DNA of 64,000 bases from Actinomycetota bacterium (GTDB taxonomy: Bacteria > Actinomycetota > Acidimicrobiia > IMCC26256 > PALSA-555). This document shows positions 44,708-53,600 of the stretch, piece after piece (within the stretch, counting starts at the first letter, position 1; every line of letters begins with the position of its first letter). The notes beneath the pieces are model-generated. The model did not search any database. It was not told the DNA's origin and saw only the letters and a list, made by a program, of their open reading frames with translations. A program made the position numbers and the translations under genes. The stretch lies in the NCBI GenBank assembly GCA_016870355.1, contig VGBR01000003.1, positions 192,653 through 256,652 of the forward strand. The letters are read 5' to 3'.

Positions 44708-45610
44708 TCAGCCGAGGCAGGCCTTAGTGAACTCCTCGATGGGTGGAGTCACGACGGTCTCGGCGTCGGCGCCGATCAGCTTGTTGACGTCGCCGTGGCT
44801 GTATCCGGGCGCGTCGACGTACGTGACGTCACCGTCGGCTTCCTCGAGCGCGGCGCCGAACTGCGTCTGTGCTGCCCGGCGCGCAGCTGTGCCGCGGCGC
44901 ACGATGAGGAAGTCGGGTAGCACGTCGACATCGTCGACGTGATTGATGGGTGACGCGTCGGGCCACGCGGACTTGTCCTGGCCGAAGGCGTTGGGGATGA
45001 GGAAAGGCACCGATTCGGCCCGTGTCACGAGGTCGTACGACTCGGTGTCGTTCGACATCACGCAACGCACGCTGCCGAAGTCGCCACCAGCCTGTTCGAC
45101 GTAGTCGGGATCGAGCCCGACGAGTGCCACGAGGTGAGCGCCGGCCGAGTGCCCGAGCAAGGCGATGCGATTGCCGTTTCCACCGTGCTCGTCGATGTGC
45201 TTCTCCACCCAGGCAATGGCCGCACCCACGTCGTCGGCGTGGTCGGGATGAATCGGGTGGTCGGCAACGCCTCGGGTGGAGAGCCGGTAGTTGATGCTCA
45301 CGAACACGTAGCCGAGGTCGTTGAAGAAGGTGGCCTTCTCCTCGATCCGGCGCTTGTCGCCGATCGCCCATCCGCCGCCGTGCACCCACACCACCACGGG
45401 CACCGGATCGCACTTCTTAGTCTCGAACCCGTAGACGTCGAGCGCCTGGAGGTCTGAGACCGGCTCCTCGACGTACGAGACGTCGCGAGTGACAACGGGT
45501 TCGTCGCATGCGGCAGCCGCGGCGCCGGCGTTTCCTGCGCCAGCGGCCCAGACCGCGGCAGCGATGCAGATGCTGAGGGAGATGGCGAGCTGCTTCATGG
45601 TCACCACCAT
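44708..45610 (-). CDS. Secreted alpha/beta-hydrolase (HSL/BD-FAE-type esterase)
   Basis: A 300-residue protein with a signal peptide (MKQLAISLSICIAAAVWAAGAG, cleavage likely near Ala-Ala-Cys, so possibly a lipoprotein). Oxyanion motif VVVWVHGGGWAIGDK (residues 72-86), nucleophile Ser155 in LLGHSAGAHLVAL, and a likely catalytic His in YSHGDVN near residue 270. Family members cleave short esters or formamides; the substrate is unknown. ATG 45610, or a second ATG at 45598, can start it. Its start lies 55 bp from a truncated antitoxin on the other strand. Confidence 0.85.
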   Translation of the reverse strand: MVVTMKQLAISLSICIAAAVWAAGAGNAGAAAAACDEPVVTRDVSYVEEPVSDLQALDVYGFETKKCDPVPVVVWVHGGGWAIGDKRRIEEKATFFNDLGYVFVSINYRLSTRGVADHPIHPDHADDVGAAIAWVEKHIDEHGGNGNRIALLGHSAGAHLVALVGLDPDYVEQAGGDFGSVRCVMSNDTESYDLVTRAESVPFLIPNAFGQDKSAWPDASPINHVDDVDVLPDFLIVRRGTAARRAAQTQFGAALEEADGDVTYVDAPGYSHGDVNKLIGADAETVVTPPIEEFTKACLG

Positions 45611-45665
45611 GCGCTCAGAGTGTGAACGGCGTGTCAGGTGAGGAGCTTGGGACAGCGAGTTGACG

Positions 45666-45794
45666 ATGCTCGTTGCCCAACACCGCAGGGCACAGATCGA
45701 CGCCTCGTACGCGGCCTACGACGAGCACCCGCTCGACGAGCCCGACGATTGGGGCAACCTCGCCGAGTTCCTCGACGCTGTGCACAAGACGTGA
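45666..45794 (+). pseudogene. 5'-truncated MazE-type antitoxin remnant
   Basis: An open stretch of 42 residues from ATG 45666 (LVAQHRRAQIDASYAAYDEH, then DEPDDWGNLAEFLDAVHKT). It looks like the acidic, toxin-binding C-terminal half of RHH/MazE antitoxins, ending in GTGA overlap with the toxin. The DNA-binding N-terminal half is absent: an in-frame stop lies at 45639-45641 and the divergent esterase begins at 45610, leaving no room. It may still be translated and neutralise the toxin, but it cannot autoregulate. Confidence 0.65.
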
Positions 45795-46114
45795 CCGTCC
45801 CGCTTCGGGGCGAAGTCTGGTGGTGTGTTGAGCCCGCAGTCGGTCGACGTCCGGTCGTCGTCTTGACGAGGGACCCTGCGATCCCACGCCTGCGTCGAGC
45901 GTTGATCGCGCCATGTACGACGACGCTCCGAGGTCTTTCGACAGAGGTCGAGCTCGATCCTTCCGAAGAGCCAGTGCCTCGACTCAGCGCCGTCAACCTG
46001 GACTCCGTGCAATCCGTACCACTCGGGCTGTTGGTCGAACGCCTCGGGCGTCTGAGCGACGCACGCATGCGCGAGGTATGCGCCGCGCTTCAGGTCGCCG
46101 TCGACTGCCGCTGA
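45791..46114 (+). CDS. MazF-family toxin, second module
   Basis: A 107-residue protein starting at GTG 45791, overlapping the antitoxin remnant's TGA by 3 bases. GEVWWCVEP, GRRPVVVLTRDPAIPRLRRALIAPCTTTLRG, VPRLSAVNLDSVQSVPLGLLVERLGRLSDARMREVCAAL (in pieces) match actinobacterial MazF/PemK ribonucleases over the full length. The frame is intact. With a shortened antitoxin beside it, either the toxin is inactive or silenced, or another antitoxin protects the cell. Confidence 0.85.
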   Translation: MTVPLRGEVWWCVEPAVGRRPVVVLTRDPAIPRLRRALIAPCTTTLRGLSTEVELDPSEEPVPRLSAVNLDSVQSVPLGLLVERLGRLSDARMREVCAALQVAVDCR

Positions 46115-46212
46115 CGGCTGCGACCGCGGCGGACGTGCCTCGGGGCTGCCCTGGCGAACGGCTCGTAGTCGGCCAGAACGACTGCTGATCGGGACTCCCG
46201 AGGAGGCAGTCG

Positions 46213-46620
46213 ATGTCCGTCGAAGACGTGCGTGTCCAGATCCGACGTTTGCTCGAGGAGAAGCTCGGCGTGGACGAAGCGACCTACCTGATGGATCGTC
46301 CGGCCGGTGGGTGGTCCGACCTGGTGACGTGGTCAGCGCTCGATGCACGGCTCGATGCGCTGGAAGCGAGGATCGGCTCGCGATTCAGCGAGGTTGGCGC
46401 ACGGTTCAGCGAGGTTGGCGCACGGTTCAGCGAGGTCGGCGCACGGTTCAGCGAGGTCGGCGCTCGGTTCACCAAGCTCGAAGCCAGGATGGACGCGTTC
46501 GACGAGAAGCTCGTCGCACTCGAATCCCGGCTCATGGCCCAGATCGAGCGCCGGTTCCGCGTGCAGACCGCGTGGTTGGTCGTGGCGCTGGGTGTGTTCG
46601 CCGGGATCTTGAAGGCCTGA
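46213..46620 (+). CDS. Coiled-coil protein with heptad repeats and C-terminal membrane anchor
   Basis: A 135-residue protein of unknown role. N-terminal 40 residues (VRVQIRRLLEEKLGVDEATYLMDRPAGGWSDL) are globular-like. Then LDALEARIGS leads into four exact heptads RFSEVGA and further coiled coil (RFTKLEARMDAFDEKLVALESRL). The C-terminal AWLVVALGVFAGILKA is a membrane span. The design resembles small tail-anchored coiled-coil proteins often found near toxin or phage genes. ATG 46213 has GAGGAGG-type sequence upstream. Confidence 0.75.
   Translation: MSVEDVRVQIRRLLEEKLGVDEATYLMDRPAGGWSDLVTWSALDARLDALEARIGSRFSEVGARFSEVGARFSEVGARFSEVGARFTKLEARMDAFDEKLVALESRLMAQIERRFRVQTAWLVVALGVFAGILKA
46381..46464 (+). 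repeat. Four tandem 21-bp repeats in the coiled-coil gene
   Basis: Units at 46381-46401, 46402-46422, 46423-46443 and 46444-46464 of the form CGGTTCAGCGAGGTyGGCGCA, each encoding one heptad (RFSEVGA). A degenerate fifth unit follows. Near-identical DNA, not only protein, indicates recent slippage expansion. Confidence 0.92.
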
Positions 46621-46634
46621 CCGCGGGCTGCGAA

Positions 46635-48161
46635 TCAGCCCGGTTGCTCACCCAGGTACAGGAAGCCGTAGCCCTCGTCGCGGAATGTCAGGCCCGCCTC
46701 GCGCAGGGCCACGTCCCAGTCGCCGTTGACGGACGGGTCTGACTCCTCCATGCCGTGATCGGCGATCAGCACGAACGCGGTGTCGTCGAACACGCCGGCT
46801 TTCTCGACCGCGGTGAGGATCTCGCCCATGCGGCCGTCGCTGTCACGCACCGCGGCTGCGGCGACCTCGGAGTGCGGTCCACCCTCGTGCATCGCCGAGT
46901 CGGTGAGCGTGAAGTTGCAGAACATGAACCGAGGCAGCTGCGCGTACGACTCGTCGCGATACGAGCCACCCCAGATGCCGACGGCCTGATCGGCGCCCAT
47001 GTGGTCGACCACCGACGACCATGAGTAGTCCTTCGAAGGCCGGACGAACCGGTCAGTGGTGTGAGGCAGGCCCTCGGGTGACTTGGGGATCGGCGGCACG
47101 TCACCGCGGCGGAAGAAGTGGAACGTGGAGTAATCAGCGCCCAAGTCACACGGCTCGTTGACCGCGGCCGTGAACGCCCCGGGTTCGGCGCGGTGGACCG
47201 CGTCGTGGATGGAGTCGACACCGCTGACACACGACTCCATCGCCGTCGGCCAGGTCGCGTTCGAGTTCGTGATCACCTGCTGACCGGTGCGGCGGTCGAA
47301 CCAGGCGTTGTGCAGGATGCCGTGGTGTCCGGGCAGGCGACCCGTCACGACGGAGGTGTGGTTCGCCAACGTGACAGTGGGCATTCCCGCCATCGCGCCG
47401 TGCTGGTATGCGGTCCCCATCCCCATCAAGCGCGCGACGTTCGGCGCCTCGCCGCGCGCGGCCATGTCGTAGAGCACGTTCGAGTTCGTGCCGTCAAAGA
47501 GGAGCACCACGACGTGCTTCGCCGACCCTGCCGACAGATCGAGCGAGTCGCTGAGCACCACGCCGTCCTGACCATTGAGGTGGTTGCCATCGGTGTCGCG
47601 GTCGATACCCAGGAGCTCGAGCACGGTCGGCGCGATGTCGACCAACCGGGCCGATCGCGGGACCAGTCCGTCGTTGCGGACGCCTTTGCCTGCGAGCACC
47701 AGTGGCGCGCGGGCCTGGATGATCCCGAGCGAGCCGTGCTCGCCGCGGTGGCCGCCCTGGTCCTCCCAGTTGTGGTCGGCGGAGTGCAGCACGCACAGGT
47801 CGGGGGCAGCCGGGTGGTCGAAGAGCTGCGCGGTGTGGTCGAAGGCGTGCGGGTAGGCGTTGTCGCGCCGGCGCGGGTTCTTGTGCGCAACCTCTTCTTC
47901 CAACGGTACGAACCGGTCGGTCGACTGATCGGCGATGGGACTGGTGCCCTCCGTGTCGAGCACCTCGTATCCGCCGTTGCCGTCGCGCCGGAACTGCACC
48001 GAGCCCTCGGCCGACCGCGCCTCGTAGGCACCGTTTCGAGCGAGGAGCACCATGTCGACGATCGGCTCGAGTGCCGAGTCGGTGAGGATCGCGAGCGCCG
48101 CGTCGGCGTCGGCCTCGCACTCGGGTGTCAGCCAGGCCGGAGTCTGGTCCGTCAGCGCCAT
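46635..48161 (-). CDS. Alkaline-phosphatase-superfamily phosphodiesterase with permuted domain order
   Basis: A 508-residue protein. The second half has the type I phosphodiesterase/nucleotide pyrophosphatase core in normal order: metal Asp in VVVLLFDGTN (about 223), nucleophile Thr264 in MPTVTLANHTSVVTG, GHHGI, and ADHGMEESD near the end. The segment that normally closes this fold (GGHRGEHGSLGIIQARAPLVLAGKG, then RLVDIAPTVLELLGI) is instead at residues 136-186, before the core. So the order looks circularly permuted. Substrate unknown. ATG 48161 is chosen over one 27 bp upstream. Confidence 0.8.
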   Translation of the reverse strand: MALTDQTPAWLTPECEADADAALAILTDSALEPIVDMVLLARNGAYEARSAEGSVQFRRDGNGGYEVLDTEGTSPIADQSTDRFVPLEEEVAHKNPRRRDNAYPHAFDHTAQLFDHPAAPDLCVLHSADHNWEDQGGHRGEHGSLGIIQARAPLVLAGKGVRNDGLVPRSARLVDIAPTVLELLGIDRDTDGNHLNGQDGVVLSDSLDLSAGSAKHVVVLLFDGTNSNVLYDMAARGEAPNVARLMGMGTAYQHGAMAGMPTVTLANHTSVVTGRLPGHHGILHNAWFDRRTGQQVITNSNATWPTAMESCVSGVDSIHDAVHRAEPGAFTAAVNEPCDLGADYSTFHFFRRGDVPPIPKSPEGLPHTTDRFVRPSKDYSWSSVVDHMGADQAVGIWGGSYRDESYAQLPRFMFCNFTLTDSAMHEGGPHSEVAAAAVRDSDGRMGEILTAVEKAGVFDDTAFVLIADHGMEESDPSVNGDWDVALREAGLTFRDEGYGFLYLGEQPG

Positions 48162-48206
48162 CGGACTCAGGCTACCGGCGTCTCGCACTGCTGCCGATGG
48201 CGCCGA

Positions 48207-48236
48207 TTGCCTGAAATCACGCCGCTTCGGTAGGAT
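48207..48236 (+). promoter_or_regulatory. Candidate rplM-rpsI promoter
   Basis: TTGCCT (48207-48212), 18-bp spacer, TAGGAT (48231-48236). It gives a leader of about 60 nt that contains the hairpin at 48249-48270. Confidence 0.6.
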
Positions 48237-48248
48237 GGCGGGCCACGT

Positions 48249-48270
48249 TCGGGCCGGTCAGCCGGCCCGA
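48249..48270 (+). promoter_or_regulatory. Leader hairpin before rplM
   Basis: TCGGGCCGG (48249-48257) pairs with CCGGCCCGA (48262-48270) around a TCAG tetraloop, perfect 9 bp. No T-run follows. Autoregulatory L13 leaders are known in other bacteria; whether this is one is inference. Confidence 0.45.
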
Positions 48271-48305
48271 GCAGCCACATCCTCCTTTCTCTGGTGGGAA
48301 CACGC

Positions 48306-48758
48306 GTGCCGACCTTCCAACCCAAGCCCAGCGACATCGAGCGCGCCTGGCACGTCGTCGACGCTGATGGCGCGGTGCTCGGCCGGCTGGCGTCCGAGGT
48401 CGCCGTGGTCCTGCGGGGCAAGCACAAGCCGATCTGGGCGCCGCACGTCGACACCGGCGACCACGTCGTCGTGATCAACGCGGCCAAGCTCGACCTCAGC
48501 CTCCGCAAGCGCGAGCAGAAGCTCTACCGACGTCACTCCGGCTTCCCGGGCGGTCTGCGCTCGGAGTCGCTCGAGCACCTGCTCGCGCGCGACCCGGAGC
48601 GAGTGGTGCGCCTCGCGGTGAAGGGGATGCTCCCCAAGGGCCCGCTCGGACGCCAGATGCTGAAGAAGCTGAAGGTCTACCCCGACGCGACGCACCCGCA
48701 CGCCGCGCAGAAGCCGCAACCCCGTACACTGACGTCCACCACCAAGCGTTCCTCCTAG
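48306..48758 (+). CDS. rplM: Ribosomal protein L13
   Basis: A 150-residue L13, an early 50S assembly protein. [40 protein letters not shown] (in pieces), then [12 protein letters not shown], and [24 protein letters not shown] 48306 is chosen because GGTGGGA lies at a good distance; GTG 48294 is possible. rpsI follows after 16 bp, the usual pair. Confidence 0.98.
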   Translation: MPTFQPKPSDIERAWHVVDADGAVLGRLASEVAVVLRGKHKPIWAPHVDTGDHVVVINAAKLDLSLRKREQKLYRRHSGFPGGLRSESLEHLLARDPERVVRLAVKGMLPKGPLGRQMLKKLKVYPDATHPHAAQKPQPRTLTSTTKRSS

Positions 48759-48774
48759 GCGCCAAGGAGCACCG

Positions 48775-49167
48775 TTGCCGAAGCCGCTCATCCAGACGAC
48801 CGGTCGCCGCAAGGAAGCGGTGGCGCGCGCGCGCGTGCGCGCCGGCACCGGCAAGGTCGTGATCAACAACAAGCCACTCGAGCAGTACTTCACGATCCTC
48901 ACGCACCAGCAAGCTGCCACCGAAGCGCTGCGACTCACCGAGACGCGCGACGTGTACGACGTGGAGGCGTCGCTCGACGGTGGTGGCGTGAGCGGGCAGG
49001 CCGGTGCGCTGCGCCTCGGGATCGCGCGTGCGCTGGTTGCACTCGACGACGAGCTTCGACCGACATTGAAGAAGGCCGGGCTGCTCGTGCGCGACGCCCG
49101 CGAGAAGGAGCGCCGCAAGTACGGCCTGAAGAAGGCCCGCAAGGCGCCCCAGTACTCGAAGCGCTGA
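48775..49167 (+). CDS. rpsI: Ribosomal protein S9
   Basis: A 130-residue S9 whose C-terminal tail touches P-site t[35 protein letters not shown] (in pieces), [23 protein letters not shown], and the end [12 protein letters not shown] with the invariant C-terminal Lys-Arg. Start TTG 48775, with AAGGAG in front. glmM follows after 25 bp. Confidence 0.99.
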   Translation: MPKPLIQTTGRRKEAVARARVRAGTGKVVINNKPLEQYFTILTHQQAATEALRLTETRDVYDVEASLDGGGVSGQAGALRLGIARALVALDDELRPTLKKAGLLVRDAREKERRKYGLKKARKAPQYSKR

Positions 49168-49192
49168 CGAGCGGATCGGGGCTCACCAGCCC

Positions 49193-50545
49193 ATGACACT
49201 CAAGTTCGGCACCGACGGCATCCGCGGCCTCGCGAACAGCGAGCTCACCCCGGAGCTCGTCACCGCGTTGGGACGTGTGCTCGCGCACGTCATGGGCACC
49301 GAGCAACCGTTCGTGATCGGACGCGACACGCGCCGATCGGGTCCGATGATCCAGGCTGCGATCGTCGCCGGATTGACTGCCGAGGGTGCGGAGGTGGAGC
49401 TCGCCGGGGTGCTCCCGACTCCCGGCGTTGCGCACCTCGCGAAGGAGCGTGGCGCGCCCGCCGCGATGATCTCCGCGAGTCACAACCCATACGAAGACAA
49501 CGGCATCAAGCTGTTCGCGCCCGGCGGTCGCAAGATCACCGAGGAGATGGAGCACCGCGTCGAAGCGGAGCTGCGCGAGCTCGCGATGGATGCGCCCGAA
49601 CCCGGCCCGGGTGGCGCGGGCATCGGTGTCGACCATCAGATGCAGAACCCGATCGACGAGTACGTCGGCCACGTGGTCGGGGCGCTCGAAGGCCGTCGGC
49701 TCGACGGGTTGAAGGTCGTGCTCGATTGCGGCAACGGCGCTGCGTTCCGCACCGCGCCCATGATCTTCAAGGAGCTGGGAGCTGAGGTCGAGGTGCTCAA
49801 TTCCTGGCCCGACGGCACCAACATCAACAAGGAATGTGGATCGACGGATCCGTCCGGTCTCCAGGAGGTGGTCGTCGCGAGCGGCGCTCGGGCCGGACTC
49901 GCGTTCGACGGTGACGGTGACCGCGTGGTCGCCGTCGACGAGCGCGGCGGCATCATCGACGGCGACCAGATCCTCGCCATCTGCGCGCTCGACATGAACG
50001 AACGCGAAGCGCTGCGCAACAAGGCCGTAGTCGCCACGATCATGTCGAACATGGGACTGCGGCGATGCCTGGCCGCGCACGAGATCGAGCTCGTCGAGGT
50101 CGACGTGGGCGACCGCAACGTCGTCGACGAGCTCGAGCGCCGGAACCTCGCGATCGGCGGCGAGCAATCGGGGCACATCATCTTCTCCGACCACTCCGTC
50201 GGCGCTGACGGTGCACTCACGGGCGCGATACTCCTCGACGTCGTCAACGGCACCGGCCACTCACTTGGCCTACTGGCTGGCGTGATGCAGAAGTTCCCAC
50301 AGGTGCTGCGCAACGTACGCGTGCGCGACCGCGCCGCGATCGAGAAGGACACGATCTTCTGGGAGGAAGCGCGTCAGATCGCCGTCGAGCTCCATCCCGA
50401 CGGCCGCGTGCTCGTGCGCCCATCGGGCACCGAACCGGTCGTGCGAGTGATGGTCGAGGCACCAAGTGTCGAGCGCGCCGAACTCGTGGCCGACCGACTG
50501 GTCGACCTGGTAGAGCGCGCCAGCTTCGCCCCACCCCCGGGATAG
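49193..50545 (+). CDS. glmM: Phosphoglucosamine mutase
   Basis: A 450-residue GlmM converting glucosamine-6-P to glucosamine-1-P for cell-wall precursor synthesis. Seen: FGTDGIRGLAN at the start, phosphoserine loop ISASHNPYEDNGIK (Ser near residue 100), Mg loop FDGDGDR, sugar loop GGEQSGHIIF and phosphate loop RPSGTEPVVRV. The next gene is glmS, which makes its substrate, but a large palindrome and a separate promoter lie between them. Confidence 0.98.
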   Translation: MTLKFGTDGIRGLANSELTPELVTALGRVLAHVMGTEQPFVIGRDTRRSGPMIQAAIVAGLTAEGAEVELAGVLPTPGVAHLAKERGAPAAMISASHNPYEDNGIKLFAPGGRKITEEMEHRVEAELRELAMDAPEPGPGGAGIGVDHQMQNPIDEYVGHVVGALEGRRLDGLKVVLDCGNGAAFRTAPMIFKELGAEVEVLNSWPDGTNINKECGSTDPSGLQEVVVASGARAGLAFDGDGDRVVAVDERGGIIDGDQILAICALDMNEREALRNKAVVATIMSNMGLRRCLAAHEIELVEVDVGDRNVVDELERRNLAIGGEQSGHIIFSDHSVGADGALTGAILLDVVNGTGHSLGLLAGVMQKFPQVLRNVRVRDRAAIEKDTIFWEEARQIAVELHPDGRVLVRPSGTEPVVRVMVEAPSVERAELVADRLVDLVERASFAPPPG

Positions 50546-50554
50546 GCCTCACAT

Positions 50555-50613
50555 CCCCCGTTTTGGCGTCGATAAGGTCCGCTGAGCGAGGCCTATCGAC
50601 GCCAAAACGGGGG
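50555..50613. repeat. TTTTGGCGTCGATA palindrome, copy 2 (glmM-glmS gap)
   Basis: A perfect 20-bp inverted repeat at 50555-50574 and 50594-50613. Its inner 14 bp are the same as at 8881-8927, and its 19-nt loop contains CGCTGAGCGA, differing at two positions from the loop core of copy 1. The outer 6 bp (CCCCCG) are specific to this copy. No T-run, so not an ordinary terminator. Confidence 0.88.
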
Positions 50614-50623
50614 GTTTGGGGCA

Positions 50624-50652
50624 TTTCCTGGCGACAGGTGCTCTCGTAGACT
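50624..50652 (+). promoter_or_regulatory. Candidate glmS promoter, near-leaderless
   Basis: TTTCCT (50624-50629), 17 bp, TAGACT (50647-50652). The glmS ATG at 50662 begins only 9 bases after the -10 box, so transcription would start about at the start codon. No ribosome-binding site is seen, consistent with a leaderless mRNA. Confidence 0.5.
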
Positions 50653-50661
50653 GGACGCTTC

Positions 50662-53600
50662 ATGTGCGGGATCATCGGGGTCGTTCGCCGTCGTTCGTCG
50701 CGCCTCGCGCCGGCGTTGGGGCCGCTGGTCGACGAGCTCGCCGCGGCAGTCACGAACCTGGCGGCTTGGAACGGTGACGTCCCCAGCCTGACCGACGCCG
50801 CGGCGGCGATCGAGCGAGTCGACGCTGCGTTGCGCGGCGTACCCGGTGTCACCGCGCTCCTGACTGACCGGCCGGGCGCGCTTGGCATCGACCACCACTC
50901 GGAGCAGCTTGCCGAGCTCCTCACCACGGCCGAGCGCCGGCTCGACCAGGACGCAGCGTCGTTCGAAGCCTCGAGCCTCGAAGCGGTGAACGCGGCGATG
51001 CTGCGGGCCAAGGATGCGGTGTGGGCGGTCCGCAACGACCGCTTGCGCAACGCGAGGGCAGTGGCCGACCTCGCCGGTGCCGACGCAACGCCAGCTGCCA
51101 TCGAGGCCTACACGTCGGTGCAGGTCGCGTTGTCAGCGCTCGATCGGCTCGAAGTACGTGGCCGCGACTCCGCCGGCGTCCACCTCTTGGTCCACGGCCA
51201 CGGCCTCGATTTCACCGACGCGGCCGTGCGCGGACTGATCGAGCGCCGCGCCGCCGACCCGCTCTTCGCTGACGGTGCCGTGCGCACACCTGAGGGGATG
51301 CTCTCGCTCGTCTACAAGGCGGCCGCCGAGATCGGTGAGCTCGGCGACAACGTGCGCCACCTTCGCAAGAGCATCGGTGACGACGAGCTGCTCAAGCTCG
51401 CGCTCGCGTCACCCGACGCGGAGGTCACGCTTCTCGGGCACACGCGCTGGGCGAGTGTCGGGATCATCTCGGAGCCGAACGCCCACCCGCTCAACCAAGA
51501 AGAGGACGGCCTCGTCGACGGGCCGTACGTCGCCGCCGCGCTCAACGGTGATGTCGACAACCATGCCGACCTCACGGTGCTCGAGGGCCTTGCGCCGCCC
51601 CCTGAGATCACGACCGATGCCAAGGTCATCCCCGCGCTCGTCTCGCGCAAGCTCGCAACGGGCAGCGACGCGACCCAGGCCTTCCGCGCCACGGTCGCCT
51701 CGCTCGAAGGATCCGTCGCCATCGGCGCGACGGCCGCTGCCGACCCCGGCAAGCTCTTCCTCGCACTGCGGGGAAGTGGTCAGGCGCTCTACGTCGGCAT
51801 GACCGAGGACGCGTTCGTCGTCGCGAGCGAGCCCTACGGCCTCGTCGAAGAGACGGCCACCTACGTGCGGCTCGACGGCGAGACGCCTACCGACCCCGCG
51901 CGCGCGGCCGCCACGCGCGGCCAGATCATGGTCGTCGACGCCGCGCGGGCCGGCGAGCTCGCGGGCATCACCCGTCTTGCCTACGACGGGACGGCGCTGC
52001 CCCTCACCGACGCCGACGTGCAGCACGCGCAGATCACCACCCGCGACATCGACCGCGGCGCGTATCCACACTTCTTGCTCAAGGAGATCTCCGAGGCACC
52101 CGACTCGTTCCACAAGACGATGCGGGGCAAGGTCGTCGACGAGGCCGGACGACTCCACGTCGCGCTCGGCCCCGACACCCTCCCATGGTCGGTGACCGAA
52201 CGGCTGCGTGACCGCACGATCCAACGCGTCACCGTGATCGGTCAGGGCACTGCCGCAGTCGCGGGTCAGAGCCTCGCGACTGCGCTCGAGCAGCTCGCTG
52301 GTGAGCGGCTCGTCGTTGAAGCGATCCCGGCCACCGAGCTCTCCGGCTTCGGCCTGCGCGCCGACATGTCCGACACGCTCATCATCGCGATCTCCCAGAG
52401 CGGCACAACCACCGACACGAACCGCACGGTCGACCTCGCCCGGGACCGGGGCGCCGTGGTGATCGCGATCGTCAACCGTCGCAACAGCGATCTCGTCGAC
52501 AAGTCCGACGGCGTCCTCTACACCTCCGACGGTCGCGACGTGGAGATGAGCGTCGCCTCGACCAAGGCGTTCTACGCGCAGATCGCCGCGGGCCATCTCT
52601 TGTCGGTTGCGCTCGCCGATGCGATCGGCGTGCTGGATCCTGACGAAGCCCACCGACGGCTGAGCGCGCTCCGCGAGTTCCCCGAGGCGATGCGCACGGT
52701 CGTCGGTCAGCGTGAGCACATCGGTGCGGTCGCCCAGCGGCACGTGCTCAGCAAGCGCTACTGGGCGGTGGTCGGCAACGGCGTGAACGCGATTGCGGCG
52801 CGAGAGCTGCGCATCAAGCTCTCGGAGCTGTGCTACAAGGCGATCGCCTACGACGTCACCGAAGACAAGAAGCACATCGACCTCTCGTCCGAGCCCCTCA
52901 TCCTCGTGTGCGCGGCCGGGCTCGTCGGATCCAACGCCGACGACGTAGGCAAGGAAGTGGCGATCTACCGCGCCCACCGGGCGTCACCGATCGTGATCGC
53001 CGACGACGGCACGCGATATCCGGCCGCGCTCGAGACCATCCCGGTCCCGAGCGTGCATCCCGACCTCGACTTCGTGCTGGCCACGGTCGCCGGTCACCTG
53101 TTCGGGTACGAGGCCGCGCTCGCCATCGACGCGTCGAGCCGGCCGTTGCACGATGCCCGCGCCGCGGTGGAGGCCGCGGCGTCTGGCGATCCGGCCGCGC
53201 TCCTCGACCGACTGGCACCAAGGCTCGAAGCACCGTCGCGGGCCTTCCATGACGGGCTGCGCGCTGGCACCTACGACGGCTCGCTCGAAGCGAGCACGGC
53301 TTCACGTGTCGGTTCACTGCTGCGATACGCGACCGGCGCGGTGTCGCTCGACTCCTACGAGATCGAGCACGGCAAGGTCGGGACGCCGTCGACGGTCGTC
53401 GAGGACCTCACGGCCGCGCTCACCAAGGGCATCGAGGAGCTCAAGCGCCCGGTCGACGCCATCAAGCACCAGGCCAAGACGGTCACGGTCGGCATCTCGC
53501 GCTCCGACGAGTCGCTGCTCCAAGCGCCACTCGTGCAGGCGGTGCTCGCGGCCGGCGCGCCGCGCGACGGGCTTAGCTACCGCGCGTTGCGCACGCTCGT

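Noticed and set aside
46381-46464. CRISPR-like array
   Set aside because: Units are contiguous without spacers and lie in frame in a coding sequence as protein heptads.
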